Shown piece after piece: positions 57,870 to 64,000 of a stretch of 64,000 nt of DNA. Each line of letters opens with the position of its first letter. Positions within the stretch are counted from its first letter, which is position 1. Source of the stretch: Pocillopora verrucosa. Taxonomy: Eukaryota > Cnidaria > Anthozoa > Scleractinia > Pocilloporidae. The notes beneath the pieces were generated by a model that worked only from the letters and a program-made list of their open reading frames with translations, was not told where the DNA came from and searched no databases. The stretch is taken from the NCBI RefSeq assembly GCF_036669915.1, contig NC_089325.1:9487231-9551230 (forward strand), read 5' to 3'. Position numbers and translations under genes: made by a program.

Positions 57870-59903
57870 ATGGCCAAAGCATTGATTGGAATCCTTCTCG
57901 ACGTCTCCCATTCCATGCGTGATAACGTGGGAAGCGGTGTTGATGAAGATGGAGGACCGTGGGCTCTTTCGATATTTGAAGTTATTGACAACCTGATCAA
58001 ACACGACGTTTCTCCTGATAACTCTGTATTTGCTTTGGCCTTTGGAGCTAGAGGTGGCGACCAGTTATTAGACATCTTAACGTGTCTTCAGTCTTCCAAA
58101 TGTGATCAGAAAGCCACAGATGATCAGATAGAGAAGATTTACCGAATACTGGAGGGAGCCGGTGCAAAATACATCCGCAAATGGGCAAGGAGGGAGGTCG
58201 TCCAAGGAGTATTTACACAACACAAGGCTTGCTTGTTTCTGGAAAAAGCTGAGTCGGACGAAGTTTTTCCAAAAACATTTGTCCAAACGTGTCTACCACC
58301 AAAATGCCGAGTTTTTCCTGGAGGAGCCTTAGAGGCACAGCTTTTAACCGGAGCCGAACACGCGTGTGCAAGTGTGTGGTCATCCATACGAGAAGCGACA
58401 GAGGAAGACATCCAAGGAGCACTGACAAAGGCCCAACCGTTGTTGGTCAGTTTCAAACCTCGCATCTTCAATGTTAAACAAGCTTCAGATGTATTACATG
58501 GATACATCGATGAAGGAGAACTCTCTAAAGAAAGGAGCCGAGAATTATTACAGAGAGTAGAGCCCTACATCTATGGCGACGCTCCCATGCATCAAGCAGT
58601 CGGTAGGGCGACTGAGTGTTTTGAAAAAAACGCGTCTACGTTTCAAAGTCACAAAAAGCTACTGTTTGTCTTATCAGACGGAGTTCCCACCGATGGAGGA
58701 GCTAATGACTTTGCGAGAATAAAGAAAGCGGCCACAAGATTAGAGAACGCAGGTGTGACCGTAGTTGGCTGCTTTGTCACTAAATCCACAGTGATTCAGC
58801 CCAGACAACTGTATAGTGAGATGAAGACAGACTGGGACCAAGGTGCAAAGTTCCTGTTCTCACTGAGCTCAATCGCAACCACGCAGTCGATACCACGCAC
58901 CATGTTTGTTAAACGTGATTGGTCCATTGAGGTTAAGAACAATGAAACACGTTTGTTCCTGCAGGTTAATCATCCCGACCACCTACGAGAAGCTTGCGAC
59001 CTTGCTCGAAAGGTCGTCTGTTCTCAGGAGGCGTTATCCGATTTGCTTGCAGACGTTGACCTCGATGTGTACATAAACCAGTCAGTAAGAGATTATGAAG
59101 CACAAGCAAAGCAAGAAGGACAGACCTGCTTTGCACATGCATCAGCTACAGTGCTTCATTTGACTATGAAGCGAATTCATGGCCGCCAGGGCAAAATCCC
59201 AGATTTCGAAGAATTGAAAAATGAAATGATCGGCCATTTTGGAAAAGAAGCTGCCGTTATCAAAACAGTGCTCGAAAAAATGTGCAACAAGTACCGTTTG
59301 CGTTACAAGCAAATTGACCTCAAGGGTGCCATGGAAGCAGTCGCTTCAAGCCGACCGGTGGTTGCAACATTTGGGCTTACCCTCAATGAGTGGGGTAGGT
59401 TTTATAAGTTCTTCGAAACTAACGGAAAAGGTATTTTAACAAAAAGGGTGATCGATATAACAGCCCGTCCTGAAAATCCCAAAGGGTTTGGCCATGCAGT
59501 GGTTTTAACCAGTTTCAACAGTGAATATTTGCGACTGTTGAATTCCAAGGGATCCGACTGGGCAGACAACGGCTTTTTTAAAGTGCAGAACGCAGACGTT
59601 CTTGGATTTAAGTTTTATGATGTTCACTGGGAAGTAGAAGATCTGAACGAAAAAGAAAAAACCTCTTTCAAGGAACTTGGATCCAAGCGTGCCAAATGGC
59701 TGATGGAAACTTTGCCGAGTCTTCAGCGAGATGATTACACCGTGAATTGTCCCAGATGCCAGCAAGATTCACCGGTCAAAAAGTTCACTGGCAATTTGTC
59801 AGGTGCTAAGTGTCCCAAATGTAACAAGGAATTCAATCTGAAAAATGTCCCCAAAGGAAACATTTTGGCTCTCAACATTTATCTCACTGCTTCAAGCACA
59901 TAA
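57870..59903 (+). CDS. VWA domain - papain-like cysteine protease - zinc ribbon protein
   Basis: One uninterrupted 677-codon exon. Residues 1 to about 340 form a von Willebrand A domain: metal-site motif D11-V-S13-H-S15 and LSDG at 268-271, with a roughly 220-residue insertion between them that is far longer than usual. The usual MIDAS Thr position appears to be Ala (YGDAPM, about 235-240). Residues about 400-590 are a papain-type (C1) peptidase: Gln418 and Cys420 (GQTCFAHASATVL), His542 (GFGHAVVL) and Asn558 (LLNSKGSDWADNGFFKV), so the full triad and the oxyanion Gln are present. Residues 627-651 form a zinc ribbon (CPRC...CPKC). No signal peptide, propeptide or membrane segment is seen, so it is probably cytosolic or nuclear. 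Plausible roles are regulated proteolysis or cell defence, but this is inference. The context (MITE, decayed duplicates, transposase) is unstable DNA. I know of no named member of this architecture. Confidence 0.85.
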   Translation: MAKALIGILLDVSHSMRDNVGSGVDEDGGPWALSIFEVIDNLIKHDVSPDNSVFALAFGARGGDQLLDILTCLQSSKCDQKATDDQIEKIYRILEGAGAKYIRKWARREVVQGVFTQHKACLFLEKAESDEVFPKTFVQTCLPPKCRVFPGGALEAQLLTGAEHACASVWSSIREATEEDIQGALTKAQPLLVSFKPRIFNVKQASDVLHGYIDEGELSKERSRELLQRVEPYIYGDAPMHQAVGRATECFEKNASTFQSHKKLLFVLSDGVPTDGGANDFARIKKAATRLENAGVTVVGCFVTKSTVIQPRQLYSEMKTDWDQGAKFLFSLSSIATTQSIPRTMFVKRDWSIEVKNNETRLFLQVNHPDHLREACDLARKVVCSQEALSDLLADVDLDVYINQSVRDYEAQAKQEGQTCFAHASATVLHLTMKRIHGRQGKIPDFEELKNEMIGHFGKEAAVIKTVLEKMCNKYRLRYKQIDLKGAMEAVASSRPVVATFGLTLNEWGRFYKFFETNGKGILTKRVIDITARPENPKGFGHAVVLTSFNSEYLRLLNSKGSDWADNGFFKVQNADVLGFKFYDVHWEVEDLNEKEKTSFKELGSKRAKWLMETLPSLQRDDYTVNCPRCQQDSPVKKFTGNLSGAKCPKCNKEFNLKNVPKGNILALNIYLTASST

Positions 59904-60311
59904 ATTCTCCTCGTTATCCTTTTTACTCTGATGGAGAAATGTCTAGCCTTTCTTTTTTTTATAGGGAAGATATCACAACCTCCGTAACAGGATAACCTGA
60001 ACAAAGGCGCCGAATGAAAACGATTTAAGATCAGTTTCAGTTAATTTATAAGTGGTATTCTGCTTGCTCAAACTAGTTGACAGGTATGATTACAGTAATC
60101 GTCATTTTGGCATAAACAACCGACCCTAGCGGTCCTAAAAAGAAAAATCTTCAAAGATTTAGATCAAGTTTTTAAAAACCTGCAAACTGTTTCACTTTTT
60201 ATTAAAAAGTACTAAAGACCTATTTCGTCTAAATATATAAAGTTCAAGTAATGTCAATTATGGAATTTTAATTGCAACAATTAATGATACATTCATTTGC
60301 TATCTAGTAAC

Positions 60312-60317
60312 AATAAA
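60312..60317 (+). terminator. Possible polyadenylation signal of the VWA-papain gene
   Basis: AATAAA in AACAATAAAACCGG lies 409 bp past the stop codon, just before the convergent transposase fragment starting (on the minus strand) at 60353. Confidence 0.4.
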
Positions 60318-60352
60318 ACCGGAGGCACTGTCAAAATCAAACATTTCTTTAG

Positions 60353-61503
60353 TTATCTATACGAATCGATTTCGTCATTATCAAAACGATCCCAAAGCTT
60401 AATTATCTTTGACTGCATGTCACGATAGCGTTTTCGTTGAATTCTTGGGAGTTTAGCTTGACTAACAAGTTCCACCTGAAGCTTTGCTAGCATTGCTTCA
60501 CTGTGCTGAAATTTCACTGGCAGATAAAATTGCAGCTGATGGCGGTAAGAGGCTCTTTGGTTCATCCTATTGTGCCAACCCTCAATGTAGCTGTTGGTGC
60601 CGATATTCCCATGTTTTTCTCACGTATTCAAAAAGGTTTTGTAGGGCGGCGTTCTGGTCAGCCTGTTGTACGAGCCGGTTAAACATGTCCTCAACGTCGT
60701 CTGAGGGCACAGATGGTAGGAACATGACTTTCCTCGAGAACATCTGGGTCGGTCTGTGCTCATGGTAGACAGCCTGAAGTCCCAAATATTGGATCTGATG
60801 AGGTAATAAAATACAAGTAAGAACAGATTTCTTGTAATTTTTTCCTTTTTCAGACCTCACTTTCATACCTTTCGCCATACGGCCTGGCTCCAATGAAATC
60901 CACAACCGGATAGTTTCACTGTTGGCATTACTTTGGGAATGGCTTTCCAAACCAACTTTTCAAAATCAAGCACCGCTCGTTTGACTCTTGGTTCTCTTGG
61001 CAATATTTCGATTATCTTCTCTAGTACCTACAAAATACAATATTTCAGAAATAATTATCTGCGTTATGATTGGAAAGTGATAATCACATCTATGAAGCTC
61101 ACGATAGAGTGGTCTTCATAAACCCGCGAAATAATTACTAACATATTTTGCAGTAACTTCAACTTGGATATTAAACAATGCAATTTAATAGTAACATACA
61201 CATTACTACGCTTTAATGCACAATATCAAAATAATGATAATTGTTTCACGGGTTTCTGAAAACCACTCTACTGATCACTGACATCACAGAGTGCAAATAA
61301 TATACCCGTGAAATAGACTAACTAATTACTACTAAATAGTGCTAATCCAAGAATAGAAAACAAAGAACTTAGCGCTATTAAGTAGTATTTAGTTAGCTAG
61401 CTATTTCACGGTAATAATAATTGCACTCTATTGAAGACTTGTCTTACCTTTTGGTAATCGGTGGTCTTTCGTCCAGACATGAGCACGAATACCAAGGAAA
61501 CCT
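60353..61503 (-). pseudogene. MULE-type transposase gene fragment
   Basis: Three minus-strand exons with good GT..AG borders. About 61503-61448: LVFVLMSGRKTTDYQK. 61027-60869: VLEKIIEILPREPRV, then AVLDFEKLVWKAI and GCGFHWSQAVWRK. 60794-60353: IQYLGLQAVYHEH, then EGWHNRMNQRASYR. The DFE and GC-FH-Q-W blocks and the (G)TNSYIEGWHN block are landmarks of Mutator-like element transposases and related host proteins. The last exon is broken near 60590: the frame ending KTWEYRHQQLH runs into GTNSYIEGWH only after a shift, and the segment usually between them is missing. The N-terminal half is absent because the segmental duplication begins at 61503. It is not functional as read. Confidence 0.7.
61287..61429. 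repeat. Foldback element inside the transposase fragment
   Basis: AGAGTGCAAATAATATA and CCGTGAAATAGACTAACTAA on the left mirror TTAGTTAGCTAGCTATTTCACGG (in pieces) and AATAATTGCACTCT on the right. Arms of about 55 bp surround a loop at about 61345-61368. It lies in the first intron of the transposase fragment. Confidence 0.65.
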
Positions 61504-62032
61504 TAAAGCACAGCTGGATAAAACACTGTCTGAGTCCAAGAGGAAAAGCAGAAGTTAGTAGGACTGTGGCACCAACTATAAACATCAACACAACAAGACA
61601 ACATTAACTCTCTATATTGTTTCAACCAATCTCTCTCCTTTTGACCATTGCTCACCCCCTTAATACAAATTTCCTTCTCTTACCACCCTTCCGCCGCTAT
61701 ATCATTCTCCTTCATTACCTAAGGAGTATGTGAGAGAGATACACTGAGAAAGAGGTTGCACCGGCACAACTACGCCACACAGTCAAAAACATAGTTACAA
61801 TGTTACAACTTGGAGCAATACTTTTGTACTTTCCACCATGCATGGAGCAAAAGCATTCAAAGATTTTATAGACAAAAAGAACACTAGAGTACCTGAATTT
61901 CTTGAAGTGGTAGCTGAACACCAAGAACCCAAGAAAACTGACTCGGAGGAAACAACACAAGATGGTCGAAAGAAATCACGTGCTGTTAGCATTGCCAAAT
62001 CACAATTTGGATCAACGGAATATGTATATTAA
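61503..62032 (+). pseudogene. FAM47E: FAM47E 3' fragment
   Basis: Contains only the end of exon 12 and most of exon 13. In the exon 12 part, AAAGCCAG has become AAAGCAG (one base lost) and the donor TTG|GTAAG has become TTAGTAGG. The exon 13 acceptor ACAG|GATAATG is replaced by unrelated bases. The coding part of exon 13 (61838-62032) is still open for 64 codons and nearly identical to the complete gene (FKDFIDKKNTRVPEFLEVV). There is no promoter or upstream exon, so no product is expected. Confidence 0.82.
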
Positions 62033-62382
62033 GTGGGTAGGTTTTTGATAATGCCAGAGGACTAAGTAGATCTGATTTTGCGAGTCTAAAGTAAGGTCAA
62101 AATAAACGCAATCATGCAAGTCTGTAAAGTTTCTCTTTAAAATCAATTTATTCTTTCCGAGAAATACCTCAAATTGAACAAATGTAAATACATTATCTTT
62201 GTAAATACTTTATATAGTACACTGTTTATTTGATATTAAAAATAATATCATGTACTCTTTGTAATAAAGTGTTCAAAAATTGTTCCAAGAAAGAATAGTT
62301 TACTTGAATTATATTTTTTATCTTAAATAAAATCTCAGGCTTGTGATATAGTACACCATCCAAATGTACCCGTTAAATTTAA

Positions 62383-63952
62383 TTAGTCCACGGCAATAAG
62401 AAGGAGTCCAGCCATCAAGACTACTGCCCCCAGAAACATGACAATAGTGAACCAGTGACGCTGGAACCATGATGGCTCAATTATTTCTTCTTTTTGTTTC
62501 CTTGGACGCCGTTTCTTCCCTCGCTGTTTCCTCTCAAACCACTCCAGCTCCTCCTAGGTTAATAACAAGATGGCAAATTATAGTTATCGTAGCAGACACA
62601 GTGTGTAATGGTAAGTGCATTGTTTACCATGTCAAGAAATCAGAGTTCCAAACCCAGTTAGGTCATTGTGTTGTGTTCTTGGGAAACAGTGCCTCTCTCC
62701 ACTCAGGAGTAGAAATGGGTACTGACGAATTGTCAGGTAAGCCTGATGAAATGCTGCTGTGGGGGGAAGGGGGGTTAGGGTTAGGGTTGGGGGGGGGTAC
62801 TTGAAATTGACTGGCATCCCATTCAGGGAGGGAGTAGTACTCCTCCTTCCATCCTAGTTGCTTCATGCTATTGAAACCTGGATAAGATCTAGCTGGATGG
62901 ACCACTTTGCTCGAGTGCAGACTACACCTTTACCTACCATATAGTAATCCTTAGGCTAACTGTACTTAGGCTACTGTACTAAAAATCTTCAAGAATCATC
63001 GGTTCTTAGAACTATTATTTAAAATGATTTCTCTGCGCAAAGTGAAAGATTGTGGGTAGAAAAGAGAGTTCACATTGCTTGTTTGAAGGGTTCTGAATGA
63101 TGAAAGTTGAGTTCAAGTTACCTGTTGTGCTTTAAGTTCTCCTTTTTTCCTCATCTCATCTTCTTCACTCAACAATTTCTTTTGTTTAGCTCTAAATGTT
63201 TCACACTCTTCATCACAAAGTAACTTAGCTTCACCTTTCTGCACCATGCGGCAGGGAAAATCCTTGATACAGAAAAGAAACACCACAGTTTAATCACGGC
63301 TTATCAAGCTAAACAGTCTCAAAGCACACTTAAGTTCATTTTGATTCACCGTTGTTTAACAAAATCAATCATCCAAAACAATGGAGCCAATGAGAACTCG
63401 TAAGCAGAAAACTCCTTAAAACATAACAGAAGAATGACCAAGTTATGACCATTGGTTTACATTTAGAACCTGACTTATTGCAATAGCACAAGAGTGAAGC
63501 AAAGCAATACCAGTACAGTGCCACATTACTTTTATTATCCACTTACTCTGCATTGGACCATACAGAAGACTTACCTTCTTTTTACGGCGACAAGGACACC
63601 TCACAGAAGACTTCCTATTGCACAGCTCAGAGGATGGGCAGGGGCCGTAATGACAGTTGGATGAACACCGGTGACCACAGACTACTAGATTCTTTGGACA
63701 CTGATTCTTACAGGACATTAGTTTATTGCGAGTTTGTTCATCCACTGAGGTTAATTCACTAAGAGACAAAAAGCACCAGAAGGAGAATGTTTTTGAACTC
63801 CTTCTTCAAAAATACATGCCACATATTAAAGATTAATAACATGATAAACTTTATAATGTCATATGCAGTATCTTACCTACATGACACATAAACCAGCATT
63901 AAGCCACAATGACAAGGAAGCTTCACCATCTGCTTACATTTTGGACAATCTC
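62383..63952 (-). CDS. NFXL1: NFXL1-like zinc-finger membrane protein, C-terminal part (continues past the window)
   Basis: The 3' exons of an intact NFXL1-type gene. In transcript order: 63952-63877 (NF-X1 finger, GDCPKCKQMVKLPCHCG), 63758-63575 (NQCPKNLVVCGHRCSSNCH, then CNRKSSVRCPCRRKKK), 63262-63122 (DFPCRMVQKGEAKLLCDEEC and a Lys/Glu-rich helix) and 62553-62383 (EELEWFERKQRGKKQ, then a membrane helix FTIVMFLGAVVLMAGLLLIA and stop). Splice phases agree. NFXL1 is a RING-like/NF-X1 finger protein thought to act in ubiquitin transfer or transcription and is tail-anchored in a membrane. The C-terminal anchor here fits. The 5' end lies beyond position 64000. The broken duplicate is at 52501-55335. 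It converges on the FAM47E fragment, as its copy converges on the full gene. Confidence 0.85.
62592..62935 (+). repeat. tRNA-derived SINE in duplication copy B
   Basis: Orthologous to the SINE at 52712-53000: TGTAATGGTAAGTGCATTG, GAGTTCCAAACCCAGTT, TGTTGTGTTCTTGGG, CAGTGCCTCTCTCCACTCAG and GACTGGCATCCCATTCAGGG. It keeps a segment (GTCAGGTAAGCCTGATGAAA) that copy A has lost beside its G run. Confidence 0.65.
62771..62798 (+). repeat. Telomere-like (TTAGGG) run inside the SINE
   Basis: GGGGTTAGGGTTAGGGTTGG followed by GGGGGG contains two exact TTAGGG units and a third degenerate one. At the same place copy A has a plain 15-G run. TTAGGG is the telomere repeat of most animals, including cnidarians. 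Confidence 0.7.
63375..63430 (+). repeat. Stub of dispersed repeat R2
   Basis: CAATGGAGCCAATGAGAACT followed by CGTAAGCAGAAAACTCC matches the R2 block found at 42230-42250 and 16600-16620. It lies in an intron of the NFXL1-like gene. Confidence 0.4.
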
Positions 63953-64000
63953 CTGTGATTGAGAAAAAACAATTACATGTTGCACTAAGCCAGAATAGAC

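Larger units (their letters stand above)
61503..62950. repeat. Segmental duplication, copy B
   Basis: Aligns with 51636-53035 in the same orientation and about 9.9 kb away. Copy B starts abruptly at AAAGCACAGCTGGATAAAAC, directly after the transposase exon, and ends near CTTTACCTACCATATAGTAA. In copy B the FAM47E end is damaged and the NFXL1 end is intact, the reverse of copy A. Confidence 0.85.

Noticed and set aside
58077..58507. Several open frames antisense to the VWA-papain gene
   Set aside because: They are shadows of a long sense frame with strong domain evidence.
62469..62804. Plus-strand frame starting MMAQLFLLFVSLDAVSS, resembling a signal peptide
   Set aside because: It is antisense to the NFXL1 C-terminal membrane exon and then runs into the SINE; the hydrophobic start is the mirror of other coding sequence.

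Overview
This window looks like nuclear DNA of an animal, most likely a cnidarian and probably an anthozoan such as a stony coral. It is AT-rich. Genes are split by small GT..AG introns, and the protein families are metazoan: an alpha-type nicotinic receptor, an LRR/EGF/FN3 receptor tyrosine kinase, FAM47E and NFXL1. The intergenic DNA is full of short foldback elements and tRNA-derived SINEs. The organism call is an inference from gene content and repeats; nothing in the window proves the species.

Layout. 1-11.9 kb: no gene recognised, only repeats. 11.9-21.1 kb (+): a complete 7-exon nicotinic acetylcholine receptor-like channel, 527 aa. 21.1-26.9 kb: intergenic. 26.9-29.7 kb (+): a three-exon PAP2-fold membrane enzyme resembling inositol-phosphorylceramide synthase, with one apparent 1-nt frameshift. 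30.7-30.9 kb (-): an unrecognised protein-like exon. 32.1-35.5 kb (+) and 44.2-36.8 kb (-): two LRR-EGF receptor tyrosine kinases, tail to tail. The minus copy is intact (five exons, 1109 aa, with an FN3 domain). The plus copy lacks FN3 and carries about eight frame breaks. 46.4-52.1 kb (+): a complete 13-exon FAM47E-like gene, 450 aa. 52.5-55.3 kb (-): a decayed NFXL1 copy. 57.1-59.9 kb (+): an unusual intracellular protein joining a von Willebrand A domain, a papain-like cysteine protease and a zinc ribbon. 60.4-61.5 kb (-): fragments of a MULE-type transposase gene. 61.5-64 kb: a second copy of the FAM47E/NFXL1 convergent gene end, in which FAM47E is a fragment and NFXL1 reads as intact and runs off the right edge.

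Main points. (1) The VWA-papain-zinc ribbon gene is the strongest candidate for an undescribed system: all catalytic residues are present, there is no secretion signal, and its only plausible intron is almost wholly a MITE. (2) The LRR-EGF-FN3-kinase receptor has an uncommon architecture and a damaged neighbouring paralogue. (3) The FAM47E-NFXL1 convergent pair is duplicated about 10 kb apart, and each copy has kept the opposite gene alive. (4) Most frame breaks in the plus-strand kinase and the PAP2 gene look like loss of one base, often in a homopolymer. That may mean long-read consensus errors rather than true pseudogenes.
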